Source of the DNA: Paenibacillus polysaccharolyticus
Lineage (GTDB): Bacteria > Bacillota > Bacilli > Paenibacillales > Paenibacillaceae
Assembly: GCF_900102085.1 (NCBI RefSeq)
Contig: NZ_FMVM01000002.1
Location: 248,001 to 312,000 of the forward strand
Reading direction: 5' to 3'
DNA: 64,000 nucleotides
The notes below the pieces were generated by a model, which saw only the letters and a program-made list of their open reading frames with translations, searched no databases and was not told the origin of the DNA. The translations under genes were made by a program, and so were the position numbers. Below are positions 26,370-36,377 of the stretch, piece by piece. How positions within the stretch are numbered: position 1 is the stretch's first letter; each line of letters begins with the position of its first letter.

Positions 26370-27329
26370 ATGAATAAGATTACCGAATTACTGAATATAG
26401 AATATCCCATTATTTCTGCAGCTATGAATTGGGTAACTTCAGCAGAGTTTGTAGCTGCTGTTTGTAATGCAGGGGGGATGGGGGTACTCGGACCAAATGC
26501 TGGACAAAAACTACATCCTACTAATTTGAAAGAATATGCTGATAACCTGCGAAACGAGATCCGTAAAGTGAAGCAGTTAACGAATAAAAATTTCGCTGTA
26601 AATTATATATTCCCTCTAGATGACAGTGGCACTCTACCATTTGGCTCATTGCTTTTTGATATCATAGTTGAAGAAGAAGTCAAATATGTAGTAGCTATTG
26701 GGAACCAAATGGTCGCAAGCGAAATGATAAAATTAAAAGAGCAAGGCATAACCGTTATCTATAGGCCGCTTAACCCTACGGTTCATAACATTCTGGAAGC
26801 GGAGAAACATGGAGCTGATGCAGTTATCGTTACTGGTAGTGAGGCTGGGGGACATTTTAGTCAGTATAATCTTAGTCTATTTACGCTGTTACCCCAAATA
26901 ACTGCAGTTGTTAATTTGCCTGTGATTGCGGCTGGTGGAATTATCGATGGACGTGGTGCTAAAGCAGCCTTTGCGATGGGGGCACAAGGCGTTTACATGG
27001 GAACTAGATTCATAGCAACCGTAGAAAATCCTGCGAGTCCTGCCGCCAAGCAAGCCATTATTGATGTCAAAAGTGAAGAAATACTCGAACTGGATGGGGT
27101 TTATGAGCGAACAATCCCGACTCCAGGAGGAAAAAAAGCTTATCAACTCATTAATGAAGGGAAGTCACTAGATGCCGTTCCGTACCACAAAAATGGATAC
27201 AAAGAAACGCTCTTACTAGGGAATTTAGATCAAGGAACAATTAGCGTTTCTCCATCAGCAGGAGGGATTCAGGAAATATTGACATGTCAGGAAGTTATAG
27301 ATGAGATTATAAACTATATAAGTTATTAA
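26370..27329 (+). CDS. nitronate monooxygenase (NMO/FabK-like FMN enzyme)
   Basis: A 319-aa TIM-barrel flavoenzyme. It begins L-L-N-I-E-Y-P-I-I-S-A-A-M and has A-G-G-M-G-V-L for FMN. It also has G-S-E-A-G-G-H at the position of the conserved catalytic loop, A-A-G-G-I-I-D-G-R-G and M-G-A-Q-G-V-Y-M-G-T-R-F phosphate-binding motifs. Such enzymes oxidise alkyl nitronates with O2; close relatives act as enoyl-ACP reductases (FabK), which cannot be ruled out. AAAGGAG lies before ATG 26370; the frame extension to TTG 26340 includes that RBS. Pairing with an HxlR regulator fits inducible detoxification. Confidence 0.88.
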   Translation: MNKITELLNIEYPIISAAMNWVTSAEFVAAVCNAGGMGVLGPNAGQKLHPTNLKEYADNLRNEIRKVKQLTNKNFAVNYIFPLDDSGTLPFGSLLFDIIVEEEVKYVVAIGNQMVASEMIKLKEQGITVIYRPLNPTVHNILEAEKHGADAVIVTGSEAGGHFSQYNLSLFTLLPQITAVVNLPVIAAGGIIDGRGAKAAFAMGAQGVYMGTRFIATVENPASPAAKQAIIDVKSEEILELDGVYERTIPTPGGKKAYQLINEGKSLDAVPYHKNGYKETLLLGNLDQGTISVSPSAGGIQEILTCQEVIDEIINYISY

Positions 27330-27660
27330 TTAGCAAGATTATGCTTTCCAAAAATGGATTCATCACCACGATGATAACTAAAATCTATACGCAGCAAAAA
27401 GTGGTACCAGAGCAGGTGCCGCTTTTTGCTTATCATCAATTTTATATACAAGTACTTCACAATAGATACCGTGTTGAGATCATCGAAAATCTCCTCGTAG
27501 CAAATGGAATTTTAAGGTTTATTTGTAACTGGTTTAAGCTTTTCCACATCATTTTTATTAAATATATATCTTCCCTTTGCATTGAAAGTTATAATGATTC
27601 CTGAGCAAGTAAAAATAGAGTTTGTCCAAAAATCAAGTGCATTCGGAGGTAACGATCAGC
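27330..27660. other. intergenic region before GH95 gene
   Basis: It contains a terminator at 27393-27430, a TATAAT-like box at 27590-27595 without a clear -35, and GGAGGT (27645-27650) for the GH95 gene. An open frame across it has no RBS and is not considered a gene. No operator matching the nearby LacI palindromes was seen. Confidence 0.45.
27393..27430. terminator. bidirectional terminator
   Basis: AGCAAAAAGTGGTACC pairs with GGTGCCGCTTTTTGCT (one G-T and one mismatch-like position), loop AGAGCA, with T's in the right arm. It follows the nitronate monooxygenase gene. Confidence 0.7.
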
Positions 27661-30039
27661 ATGAATATTCAGTTTGGCACTCCAGCCACCTATTGGGTTG
27701 AAGCACTGCCTATCGGTAATGGCAAGTTGGGCGGAATGGTCTTTGGCGGTATCGAAAAAGAACGCATTGCATTGAACGAAGACACGTTGTGGTCAGGCTA
27801 TGCACAGGATTGGAATAACCCGGAGGCTCGTGAAGTTTTACCGCAAATCAGGGAATTGATTGCCCGTAAACAGTATGTAGAAGCGGATCAACTTAGCAAA
27901 AAAATGATGGGGCCTTTTACACAATCGTACCTGCCATTTGGTGATCTGGAACTTGTGATGGAACACGGACAATTATGTGAACGAAAAACTTATCAACGCA
28001 AGCTGGATTTATCTACAGGTGTTGTAAGCGTTTCCTATGAAATTGGTGGAGTACGATATGACAGGGAGGTATTTGCTTCCCATCCCGATCAGGTTATCGT
28101 CATTCGTTTAACCGCAAGCAAAGAAGGAAGACTTAACTTTCATACCAGACTGAGCAGTCCGCTGAGACACGAAACTTCTGCTGCGAACGCTCAATATGAA
28201 CTGTCTGGAACAGCTCCGGAGTATGTGTCACCGAACTATCACGATGTTGAAGTGCCTGTCCGTTACGGAGATGTAGCAACTAGTCGTGCGATGACTTTCC
28301 ATGGCAGACTTGCGGTAACCCATACTGGAGGCACACTGCATTCAAGCGGTGGTGGACTGCAAATCGTGGGTGCAACGGAAGCGGTCATTTACTTTGCAGG
28401 GGCTACAAGTTATGTATCCTCTAGTCAAAAAGGTGACAGCGTAACCTCCCCGAAAGAGAAGACTGCGGACGTTATTAAGCAGATTATGACTCGTGATTAT
28501 ACAGAATTGCGTCAACGTCATGTACAGGATCATCAAGCGCTGTTTAATCGTGTTCAATTACACTTAGGTGAAAGTGTTGCTCCGCAGGACATGCCTACAG
28601 ATGAGCGCATCGAGAAATACGGTAGCAGTGATCCAGGGTTAGTCGAGTTGTTGTTCAACTATGGCCGTTATTTGATGATCGCCAGCTCCAGACCAGGAAC
28701 GTTGCCAGCGAACTTGCAAGGAATTTGGAATCAGGAAACACGTGCGCCTTGGAGCAGCAATTATACACTGAATATTAATGCAGAGATGAACTATTGGCCT
28801 GCGGAGACGTGTAACATGGCTGAACTGCATGAACCATTACTTGATTTTATTGGAAAACTGGCGGAAAACGGACGGAAAACAGCTGAAGTAAATTATGGTG
28901 CTCGAGGCTGGGTAGCCCATCATAATGCGGATATCTGGGGACAAACAGCCCCTGTAGGAGATTATGGTGCCGGTGACCCGTCATGGGCTTTGTGGATGAT
29001 GGGCGGCGTATGGCTGACGCAGCATCTGTGGGAACATTATGCGTTCTCAGAGGATAAAGAGTTTTTGCAGGAGACCGGTTATCCACTGATGAAGGATGCC
29101 GCCTTGTTCTGTCTCGACTGGCTCATTGAGAATAAAGAAGGACATTTGATCACATCACCATCAACGTCACCAGAGATGAAATTTGTCATTAACGGAGAAC
29201 ATACAGCTGTCAGTGAGGCAACTACAATGGACATTTCACTCATTGCCGAGCTGTTCGAAAACTGTATTCAAGCAGCTGAAGTGTTGCAAACGGATGCGGA
29301 ATTCGTGGATCTCCTGCGAGCGAAGAGAGAACAACTGCTGCCTTTGCAGATCGACCCAAAAGGTCGCCTTCAGGAATGGAGCGAGGATTTCACAGAAGAA
29401 GATCCGCAGCACCGCCACGTATCCCACTTGGTTGGTGTGTTCCCGGGAAGACTGATTACAAAGAAAAAATCTCCTGAACTGATGCAGGCAGCACGCACTT
29501 CACTCGAGGTTCGGGGTGACGGTGGTACAGGCTGGAGTCTTGGCTGGAAAATCGGTTTATGGGCTCGTTTTGGAGAAGGGAATCGCGCTGAACAGCTTAT
29601 CTCCAATTTGTTAACACTCGTTAAAGCTTACGAGCCAAGCAAACATGAGCAGGGCGGCGTGTACGCGAACTTGTTTGATGCTCATCCGCCATTCCAGATC
29701 GATGGAAATTTTGCGGCAACCGCAGGTATTGCCGAGATGCTGCTGCAATCTCATCAGGGATATCTGGATTTCCTGCCGGCATTGCCTGAACGCTGGTCTA
29801 CAGGTTCGGTTAAAGGTTTGAGAGCAAGAGGCGGGTTTGAGGTCAGCCTAAGTTGGGAGAACGGTAAGCTAGTTGAAGCAAAAGTCCTCTCACATACGGG
29901 CAATACATGTTATTTGCAGGTTGAGCCTGGCTTGAAAGTATATCAAGGGGATACGGTTGTACAAACCGTTCAGGAGAAAGACGATCAAGTTAGTCTGCCA
30001 ACGCAAAAAGGACAAATATATACCGTTTCATTTAAATAA
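27661..30039 (+). CDS. GH95 alpha-L-fucosidase-type glycosidase
   Basis: A 792-aa enzyme without a signal peptide, so likely intracellular. The N-terminal beta domain (about 1-245) opens with the GH95 signature [19 protein letters not shown] and L-N-E-D-T-L-W-S-G. The (alpha/alpha)6 catalytic domain follows with [33 protein letters not shown] and [16 protein letters not shown]. The family holds 1,2-alpha-L-fucosidases and alpha-L-galactosidases acting on plant xyloglucan or mucin-type glycans. GGAGGT before ATG 27661 sets the start. It lies just upstream of the LacI gene and sugar ABC operon. Confidence 0.93.
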   Translation: MNIQFGTPATYWVEALPIGNGKLGGMVFGGIEKERIALNEDTLWSGYAQDWNNPEAREVLPQIRELIARKQYVEADQLSKKMMGPFTQSYLPFGDLELVMEHGQLCERKTYQRKLDLSTGVVSVSYEIGGVRYDREVFASHPDQVIVIRLTASKEGRLNFHTRLSSPLRHETSAANAQYELSGTAPEYVSPNYHDVEVPVRYGDVATSRAMTFHGRLAVTHTGGTLHSSGGGLQIVGATEAVIYFAGATSYVSSSQKGDSVTSPKEKTADVIKQIMTRDYTELRQRHVQDHQALFNRVQLHLGESVAPQDMPTDERIEKYGSSDPGLVELLFNYGRYLMIASSRPGTLPANLQGIWNQETRAPWSSNYTLNINAEMNYWPAETCNMAELHEPLLDFIGKLAENGRKTAEVNYGARGWVAHHNADIWGQTAPVGDYGAGDPSWALWMMGGVWLTQHLWEHYAFSEDKEFLQETGYPLMKDAALFCLDWLIENKEGHLITSPSTSPEMKFVINGEHTAVSEATTMDISLIAELFENCIQAAEVLQTDAEFVDLLRAKREQLLPLQIDPKGRLQEWSEDFTEEDPQHRHVSHLVGVFPGRLITKKKSPELMQAARTSLEVRGDGGTGWSLGWKIGLWARFGEGNRAEQLISNLLTLVKAYEPSKHEQGGVYANLFDAHPPFQIDGNFAATAGIAEMLLQSHQGYLDFLPALPERWSTGSVKGLRARGGFEVSLSWENGKLVEAKVLSHTGNTCYLQVEPGLKVYQGDTVVQTVQEKDDQVSLPTQKGQIYTVSFK

Positions 30040-30130
30040 AATGAACTTGAATCCTAATGTCGTTCGAGTGAATAACTTATATTCAATAAATCAATTCACC
30101 CTCGGAGCAGTATAAGATCAAGGGATGAAG

Positions 30131-30158
30131 CCGCTGATCAATGAAGATCAGCGGTTTT
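30131..30158 (+). terminator. rho-independent terminator
   Basis: A perfect 9-bp stem CCGCTGATC/GATCAGCGG followed by TTTTCTTTT, ending the GH95 gene. Confidence 0.85.
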
Positions 30159-30195
30159 CTTTTATACCAAACGCGAAAAGTTAAGTGTTGTAATG

Positions 30196-30237
30196 AAAAC
30201 GGTTTTATGCTATTTTGAATGTATAAAAACGTTTTAA
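30196..30237 (+). promoter_or_regulatory. paired LacI-type operators upstream of lacI-family gene
   Basis: AAAAC-G-GTTTT (30196-30206) and the palindrome AAAACGTTTT with flanking T/A (30224-30237), about 30 bp apart. A longer copy of the second palindrome stands before the ABC operon at 31351. This indicates autoregulation by the LacI-family protein. Confidence 0.6.
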
Positions 30238-30257
30238 TAGCAAAGGAACCTGAATGT

Positions 30258-31283
30258 ATGGGAAAAATCACAATTAAAGATGTTGCAAGGGAAGCCGGTG
30301 TCTCGATCTCTACGGTTTCGAATGCCTTAAATGGTGTGGATGTACTGAATCCGGAAACGAAGTCCCATGTGCTCAAAGTGGCGGAACGTTTAAACTACAT
30401 TCCCAATCTGAATGGGAAACTGTTGAAGTCAGGTCAGACAAAAATGCTTGGTTTCTTCACAACTAGTGTGTCTGGACCGTACTTTTACAAGTTAGTCGAG
30501 GCCATGTCGCGTGAATGCGACCGTCTCGGTTACGGACTCAATGTGTTTGTAACCAAAGATAAACATGTGATTATGAGCAATATTCTCGGTAGACGGGTAG
30601 ATGGGGTAATCATCTACGAAGAGCTTCGAATCGATGAACAGGATATTTTGTCGATGGAAAAAGACAAGATTAAAGCTGTTTTCCTGGATCGTGTGTATGA
30701 GAGCGAACGAATGGGAAGTGTCATCTTTGACTCTTACGTAGCCAGCTATGAAGCAACCAAATATCTGATCGGGCTTGGTCATCAAAAAATTGCCTATATC
30801 TCCGGTGTAGATGAGATGTTTGACAGTGTACAGCGTCGAGAGGGATATCTGGCGGCCCTTCGAGAATATGAACTTCCAGTCGATGAGGATTACATTATTC
30901 AAGGGTACTTTGAAGAAGAGGCCACTTACAGTGCCATCAAATCCTTCATTCATAAGCACCCAGGCAAATTACCAGATGCCTTTCTGGCCGGCAATGACCT
31001 GAGTGCGATCGGATGCATACAGGCATTGAAATCTCATGGTTATGAGGTTCCAAGTGACATGAGTGTAGTCGGATTCGATGATATCGATATTGCTCCGTAT
31101 TATTCTCCACCGCTAACGACCGTTCGTAATCAAATTGCAAGACAAGGCATTCTAGCTGTCACGCAATTGGTCAATATGATCAAGGGACAGGAACAAGGCT
31201 TAGCGCAAAAGCTGTCAGGAGAACTTATTGTACGCGGTTCAAGTCATGTGAAAATGAACAACCGGAGAGATGGACGTAAATAA
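30258..31283 (+). CDS. LacI-family sugar-responsive repressor
   Basis: A 341-aa regulator. The N-terminal HTH (about 3-25) reads I-T-I-K-D-V-A-R-E-A-G-V-S-I-S-T-V-S-N-A-L-N-G, and the hinge helix follows. The periplasmic-binding-protein-like domain (about 60-330) ends with the family motif V-V-G-F-D-D-I-D-I-A. ATG 30258 has AAAGGAA before it; the upstream extension overlaps the operator region and is rejected. Palindromes around ACGT before this gene and before the downstream ABC operon suggest it represses both until a sugar ligand binds. The ligand probably comes from GH95/GH30 substrates, which is inference. Confidence 0.92.
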   Translation: MGKITIKDVAREAGVSISTVSNALNGVDVLNPETKSHVLKVAERLNYIPNLNGKLLKSGQTKMLGFFTTSVSGPYFYKLVEAMSRECDRLGYGLNVFVTKDKHVIMSNILGRRVDGVIIYEELRIDEQDILSMEKDKIKAVFLDRVYESERMGSVIFDSYVASYEATKYLIGLGHQKIAYISGVDEMFDSVQRREGYLAALREYELPVDEDYIIQGYFEEEATYSAIKSFIHKHPGKLPDAFLAGNDLSAIGCIQALKSHGYEVPSDMSVVGFDDIDIAPYYSPPLTTVRNQIARQGILAVTQLVNMIKGQEQGLAQKLSGELIVRGSSHVKMNNRRDGRK

Positions 31284-31350
31284 CGGGTGAGAGGCTCATC
31301 GGGTCCATTTTTCATTTTATATTACAGAGAAAGGAGCTTTTTCGGATAAA

Positions 31351-31366
31351 ATAAAAACGTTTTTAT
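31351..31366 (+). promoter_or_regulatory. 16-bp perfect LacI-type operator
   Basis: ATAAAAACGTTTTTAT is a perfect palindrome 50 bp before the first ABC permease gene and has the same core as the sites upstream of the LacI gene. It contains TAAAAA-type sequences that may overlap the -10. Confidence 0.7.
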
Positions 31367-31416
31367 AAAATGAAATACATGCATCTATCGACACATACAG
31401 AGGGGAGCAACGAAGG

Positions 31417-32406
31417 ATGAGTCACTTGACGACTACAGCAAACAGACAGCAGCAACCTCTTAAACCCGGTGGCAGAAAACATTTCAAGCAACGCTTCAAT
31501 ACGTTCTGGGCCGATTTCGCCAGACAATGGGAGATCCAGTCCATGGTTCTGCCGGGTATTCTGTTCATGATTGTTTTCTGTTACATACCGATCTACGGAT
31601 TAACGATTGCCTTCAAAAATTACACCGTCATTGATACGCTGTCCAGTGCTCCATGGGTGGGGCTGGATAACTTCAGAATCATTATGTCAGATAAATACTT
31701 CTGGGATGCTGTTGTGAATACGCTAGGCATCAGTTTTTTGAAGCTAGGGATTGGGTTTGTCATTCCGATTATTCTGGCCATTATGATTTACGAGCTGAAC
31801 AGCGGACGATTCAAGAAATTCGTGCAAACGGTTTCATATTTGCCTCACTTTCTCTCATGGATCGTGCTGGGCGGTATGCTTATCACTTGGTTCTCCACAA
31901 CCGGTTTGTTCAATGAACTACTGCTCGGTCTTGGCATCATATCACAGCCGCAAAACATATTGCTGGATGCGGGCAAGTACTGGTGGATCGCCACGTTATC
32001 GGATATCTGGAAGGAAGCTGGTTGGGGCACCATTTTGTATCTTGCCATCATGTCCAAGATCGACCCTACGTACTATGAGGCCGCCAAAATCGACGGAGCC
32101 AGCCGAATGCGTCAGATATGGAATATTACCTTGCCTAACATGAAGTCTATAATCAGTCTGAATCTGATCCTGACGGTCAGCGGACTGCTGGGTTCGAATC
32201 TGGATCAAACCTTAGTGCTCATGAACTCACAGAACCGTGAGAAGGCCGAAGTCATTAATTCTTATGTCTATCGCATGGGGATGTCGCAAGGCGACTTCTC
32301 GTATGCTACCGCCGTAGGTTTGGGTGTTTCCATCATTTCTGTAATTCTGCTCGTCACGGCAAACAAAATAACTAGCAAGCTCAATGACAACCAGTCTGTG
32401 CTGTAG
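31417..32406 (+). CDS. sugar ABC permease, LplB/YteP type
   Basis: A 329-aa inner-membrane subunit of a carbohydrate importer, with about six TM helices after a roughly 40-residue polar N-terminus. The EAA loop is E-A-A-K-I-D-G-A-S-R-M-R-Q-I-W-N-I-T-L-P. The motif F-C-Y-I-P-I-Y-G-L-T-I-A-F-K-N-Y in TM1 is typical of the LplB/YteP group, which works with large lipoproteins and a shared MsmX-like ATPase encoded elsewhere. It is first in a four-gene operon (permease, permease, binding protein, GH30) behind a LacI palindrome. Confidence 0.92.
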   Translation: MSHLTTTANRQQQPLKPGGRKHFKQRFNTFWADFARQWEIQSMVLPGILFMIVFCYIPIYGLTIAFKNYTVIDTLSSAPWVGLDNFRIIMSDKYFWDAVVNTLGISFLKLGIGFVIPIILAIMIYELNSGRFKKFVQTVSYLPHFLSWIVLGGMLITWFSTTGLFNELLLGLGIISQPQNILLDAGKYWWIATLSDIWKEAGWGTILYLAIMSKIDPTYYEAAKIDGASRMRQIWNITLPNMKSIISLNLILTVSGLLGSNLDQTLVLMNSQNREKAEVINSYVYRMGMSQGDFSYATAVGLGVSIISVILLVTANKITSKLNDNQSVL

Positions 32407-32420
32407 AAGGAGGTTCCCTC

Positions 32421-33308
32421 ATGAATGGAAAAGCGGCCAAAGAAGATCTGGACAGCCGGATTTTTGATACGCTCAATATCATTTTTTTAACGATCTGTAC
32501 CATCGTCATTATTGTTCCGCTCTGGAATGTCATCATCTCGTCCTTTAGTTCTGGCAAAGCACTGGCAGAAGGTGGATTCATCTTCTGGTCACCCGAGTTT
32601 TCGCTGGAAAATTACCGAGCGGTGTTTAATGATTCAAACATCTGGCAGGCGTTCTTCATCTCTGTGTCCAAAACCATGATCGGTGTCGTAACACATGTAT
32701 TCTTCTGTGCCATGGTCGGATACGGACTAAGCAAGAAGTACCTGAGAGGACGCAAATTGTATGTAGCCATGGGTGTAATTACCATGTTTTTCTCCGGCGG
32801 CATGATTCCAACCTTTTTGCTCATCAAGGCACTGGGTCTCCTGAACAGCTTCTGGGTGTATATTATTCCGGCTTTGTTCAGTTTCTTCGATGTCGTCATC
32901 CTGATGAATTTCTTCCGTAATGTACCGGATTCACTCGAAGAGTCGGCGAAGATGGATGGGGCTGGAGACTGGCATATCTTTCTCAAAATCTTTATCCCGC
33001 TATCCATGCCAGCAATGGCAACCATCGCTTTGTTTAACGGGGTAGGGCAGTGGAACGACTTTATGACGACCAAACTGTATATTACGGACCAGTCACTCTA
33101 CCCATTACAGATGATGTTATATGAAATTATTGTGCAATCCCAGACACAGTCCATGCAGAACGTGGGCGGGTCCGTCGTGATCGAAACAACAACCAAAGGC
33201 GTGCAGCTTGCCACCATTGTCATTACCACATTGCCAATTGTACTGATCTATCCTTTGTTACAGCGATATTTCATTTCAGGCATGATGCTTGGAGCTGTGA
33301 AGGAATAA
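32421..33308 (+). CDS. sugar ABC permease, LplC/YtcP type
   Basis: A 295-aa second membrane subunit with six TM helices. It has V-P-L-W-N-V-I-I-S-S-F-S-S-G near the start, the Y-G-L-S-K-K-Y-L-R-G-R segment and the EAA loop E-E-S-A-K-M-D-G-A-G-D-W-H-I-F-L-K-I-F-I-P-L. It ends with the usual Q-R-Y-F-I-S-G-M-M-L-G-A-V-K-E. AAGGAGG lies before its ATG, 14 nt after the preceding stop, so the two permeases are co-translated partners. The substrate follows from the binding protein, which I cannot assign. Confidence 0.92.
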   Translation: MNGKAAKEDLDSRIFDTLNIIFLTICTIVIIVPLWNVIISSFSSGKALAEGGFIFWSPEFSLENYRAVFNDSNIWQAFFISVSKTMIGVVTHVFFCAMVGYGLSKKYLRGRKLYVAMGVITMFFSGGMIPTFLLIKALGLLNSFWVYIIPALFSFFDVVILMNFFRNVPDSLEESAKMDGAGDWHIFLKIFIPLSMPAMATIALFNGVGQWNDFMTTKLYITDQSLYPLQMMLYEIIVQSQTQSMQNVGGSVVIETTTKGVQLATIVITTLPIVLIYPLLQRYFISGMMLGAVKE

Positions 33309-33359
33309 AACGATAGATTCACATCAACGATTTATATTCGACTACGAGGGGGAAAACAC

Positions 33360-35003
33360 ATGTTTAATATTCACCGGGTACTGGGCAAAAGAGGGGTTAA
33401 AGGATGTGCAGCATTACTGACGGCTGTGTTAATGATTACGGGATGCAGCGGTGGTTCCGATGGATCAAGTGAAGCGAACTGGGTATCCATCGAGAATCGT
33501 TATACGGTTGATCCGGAGAAACCAGCATGGCAGCTCGATAAGAAGGAAGAAGTGACCGATCTGACCTGGTACGTTAATGCCGACTGGTGGAATACCGATT
33601 TTGGCAAAGATATCGTCACCAAAAAGATCAAGGAAGACTTGAACATTAACATCAAATTCATTACAGGCGATGATACCAAATTAAATACCTTTTTTGCCGG
33701 TGGAGATATGCCTGACCTGCTGACGGTGTTTGATTCCAATTCGCAAGTCGTGAGCAAAGCATCAACCTGGGCCATTCCTCTGAATGATTTGGCCGAGAAA
33801 TATGATCCGTATTTCAACAAGGTCGCGGCTGCGGACACGATGAAGTGGTTCCAGCAAGAGGATGGCAAGACCTACGGTTATCCGAACTATTCCAACACAC
33901 AAGCAGATTATGATAGCGGTAACATTCCAGCCAAGACCGCCTTTATCATCCGCAAGGATGTATATGAAGCGTTAGGCAGTCCAGTCATGGGAACACCGGA
34001 GCAATTCCAAAGTGTAATGAAACAGATCAAGGAAAAGTTCCCATCGCTCATTCCGTTTGGCTTTAACGCCATCGGTGGAGGCACCGGTTCGCTTGGCGAT
34101 GCGTTGCAGGATTTTATCGGCGTACCCCTGGAGGCGGCAAACGGAGAGTTCTATGACCGCAATCTGGACGAAGATTATCTGACTTGGCTGAAAACCTTAA
34201 ACGCTGTATACAGAGACGGCAATATTAGTGATGACAGTTTTGCGGATGACGGTACGGCCTTTGAAGAAAAGGTGAAATCCGGCAAATATGCGGCGATGCT
34301 GCTCGACGGTACACCTCAACAGGGCGGAAACCTTCAGATCTACATGAGTGATAACGAAGGCAAAGAGTACATCGCCATTGATGGGCCGCAAAGTACCAAG
34401 GGCAACGCACCAACACTGAATCAGTCCGGTATTACAGGCTGGATGATTAATTTCATCTCCAAGGATGCCAAAGACCCGGCTAAAGCGATGCAAGTTTTCA
34501 CGTATTTGCTGAGTGAAGAAGGCCAGATACTGATGAACTATGGCGTTGAAGGAGAGACCTTTAAGAAAAAAGCTGACGGTACGGTGGAACTACTTCCGGC
34601 CGTGAAGGACATGCAATTGCATAATGCGGACCAATTCAAGAAGGATTATCGCTTGGGTGAATTTATGTTTTTCGGTCATGACCGTCATAAGGCGCTGAGT
34701 GCCGATGCCTTCCCGGAGGCTATTAAACAAATGCAAACATGGGGCAAAGGCAAGCTGACCCCTCATTTTATTCTGGAAAATATTAACCCGAACCTGGGCA
34801 CACCGGAAGCCCGCGCCTTGTCCGCCATTAACACCAAATGGAACTCAACACTGGTAAGCATGTTGCGTTCGAAGGATGATGCCTCGTTTGACAATGCCCT
34901 TGCCGCATATCAATCGTTCTTGGAGGAAAATCGCTGGCCTGACATTGTGAAGATCCGCAGCGAGAAGATGAAGCAGAATAAAGAGAAATTAGGCATGCAA
35001 TAA
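33360..35003 (+). CDS. ABC extracellular solute-binding lipoprotein (LplA/YtcQ type)
   Basis: A 547-aa substrate receptor. Its signal peptide ends in lipobox M-I-T-G-C (Cys about 29), followed by a Gly/Ser linker. The large size and W-Y-V-N-A-D-W-W ... I-T-G-D-D-T-K-L-N-T-F-F-A-G-G-D-M-P-D-L start are typical of type 1 family extracellular solute-binding proteins that accept oligosaccharides. GAGGGGG lies before its ATG. It lies between the permeases and the GH30 gene, suggesting import of an oligosaccharide later cleaved inside. There is no ATPase gene, as is usual for this class. Confidence 0.92.
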   Translation: MFNIHRVLGKRGVKGCAALLTAVLMITGCSGGSDGSSEANWVSIENRYTVDPEKPAWQLDKKEEVTDLTWYVNADWWNTDFGKDIVTKKIKEDLNINIKFITGDDTKLNTFFAGGDMPDLLTVFDSNSQVVSKASTWAIPLNDLAEKYDPYFNKVAAADTMKWFQQEDGKTYGYPNYSNTQADYDSGNIPAKTAFIIRKDVYEALGSPVMGTPEQFQSVMKQIKEKFPSLIPFGFNAIGGGTGSLGDALQDFIGVPLEAANGEFYDRNLDEDYLTWLKTLNAVYRDGNISDDSFADDGTAFEEKVKSGKYAAMLLDGTPQQGGNLQIYMSDNEGKEYIAIDGPQSTKGNAPTLNQSGITGWMINFISKDAKDPAKAMQVFTYLLSEEGQILMNYGVEGETFKKKADGTVELLPAVKDMQLHNADQFKKDYRLGEFMFFGHDRHKALSADAFPEAIKQMQTWGKGKLTPHFILENINPNLGTPEARALSAINTKWNSTLVSMLRSKDDASFDNALAAYQSFLEENRWPDIVKIRSEKMKQNKEKLGMQ

Positions 35004-35018
35004 TGAGGAGGCTTTGCG

Positions 35019-36377
35019 ATGACAACATCTAAAATGTTCAAAACTACGGGGGAAAATGACCTGTTTCGTCTTGTTCCCCCCGAGGAATACAATCCGATCA
35101 AGTCCATGGACGCTGATTCGATGGTCGTAACCGTTCAACTGGATGATCGTCAAACGTACCAGGAGATGGACGGGTTCGGAGCGTCATTTACAGATGCTGC
35201 GGCATATTTGATGAATCAAAAGATAACGCATGAACAGCGAGTTGAAGTGATGTCACGGCTCTTCCATCCGACAGAAGGGATCGGTTTGTCGGTGATTCGC
35301 AACCCGATGGGCGCTTCGGATTATGCCCGCACGGTATACAGTTATAACGATCTGCCTGACCATCAGACAGACCCGGAATTAGCCGGATTTAGCATTGCAC
35401 ATGATGAAGCGGACATTATTCCGTTAACCCGGCAGGCGCTTGCACTGAATCCCGATCTGAAACTGTTCGCTTCGCCGTGGAGCGCACCCGGCTGGATGAA
35501 AACAAGCGGCTCCATGATTACAGGCCAGCTCAAGCCTGAGTGGTATTCGGCATATGCGGAGTACTTTGTAAAATATATTCAGTCCTATGCAGCTCATGGT
35601 CTGCCAATCTATGCAATCACCCCGCAGAATGAGGCTTTGTATGAGCCTGGACATTATCCGGGCATGCTGATGCCCGCTGAGGCGCAAGCAGAGTTCATTC
35701 TCAATCATCTCAAGCCAGCTTTTGTACGCAACAACCTTGACACCAAAATCCTGTGTTATGATCACAACTGGGATCGTCCGGATTATCCGCTGACCGTTCT
35801 GGAGCAGGCAGGAGAAGCCGTGGATGGAGTGGCATGGCATTGGTATGGGGGAGATGCTTCTGCCCAATCCAAAGTATACGAAGCTTTTGCGGGAAAAGAA
35901 GTGCATTTCACCGAAGGTTCTGGAGGGGAGTGGATTCCACCCTTTGAACAAGCGTTCTCCAATGTGATTCGAACGGGCATTCACATTTTGCGAAACTATA
36001 GCAAGTCACTCGTTCTATGGAATATGGCACTGGATGAACATAACGGCCCTACAGTGCCGGGTTTTGGACAGAGCACGTGCCGTGGAATTGTGCAGATTAA
36101 TCAGCAGACGGGAGAGCTTGTCTACACGCTGGATTATTACGCGCTAGCTCATTTCAGTACTTTGATTCGCCCTAAAGCGGTTCAAATCCAATCGGTGTCC
36201 AGCGAAGATTCCATATATACAGTAGCTTTTCGCAACACGGACGGAAGCACAGCATTGGTACTGTTTAACGATGAGCAAGAAGGCAAACAGGTTAAGATTG
36301 AAATGCAAGATCAAGAAAGCCTTGTTGTATACATGGAATCCAAAAGTGCTATATCCATATTAATATCGAACGATTAA
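35019..36377 (+). CDS. GH30-family glycosidase without signal peptide
   Basis: A 452-aa enzyme of the GH30 (glucosylceramidase-like) family: TIM barrel (about 45-370) plus a beta side-domain made from both termini. Q-E-M-D-G-F-G-A-S-F-T-D-A-A-A opens the barrel. The acid/base is E205 (T-P-Q-N-E-A-L-Y) and the nucleophile E299 (H-F-T-E-G-S-G-G). No signal peptide is present, so it acts on sugars imported by the upstream ABC system, being the last gene of that operon (16 nt gap, GAGGAGG). GH30 members include beta-glucosidases, beta-1,6-glucanases, beta-xylosidases and beta-fucosidases; the activity cannot be fixed from sequence. Confidence 0.9.
   Translation: MTTSKMFKTTGENDLFRLVPPEEYNPIKSMDADSMVVTVQLDDRQTYQEMDGFGASFTDAAAYLMNQKITHEQRVEVMSRLFHPTEGIGLSVIRNPMGASDYARTVYSYNDLPDHQTDPELAGFSIAHDEADIIPLTRQALALNPDLKLFASPWSAPGWMKTSGSMITGQLKPEWYSAYAEYFVKYIQSYAAHGLPIYAITPQNEALYEPGHYPGMLMPAEAQAEFILNHLKPAFVRNNLDTKILCYDHNWDRPDYPLTVLEQAGEAVDGVAWHWYGGDASAQSKVYEAFAGKEVHFTEGSGGEWIPPFEQAFSNVIRTGIHILRNYSKSLVLWNMALDEHNGPTVPGFGQSTCRGIVQINQQTGELVYTLDYYALAHFSTLIRPKAVQIQSVSSEDSIYTVAFRNTDGSTALVLFNDEQEGKQVKIEMQDQESLVVYMESKSAISILISND

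Noticed and set aside
27341-27604. 87-aa frame downstream of the nitronate monooxygenase
   Set aside because: No RBS, overlaps a terminator hairpin, composition unlike neighbouring genes.
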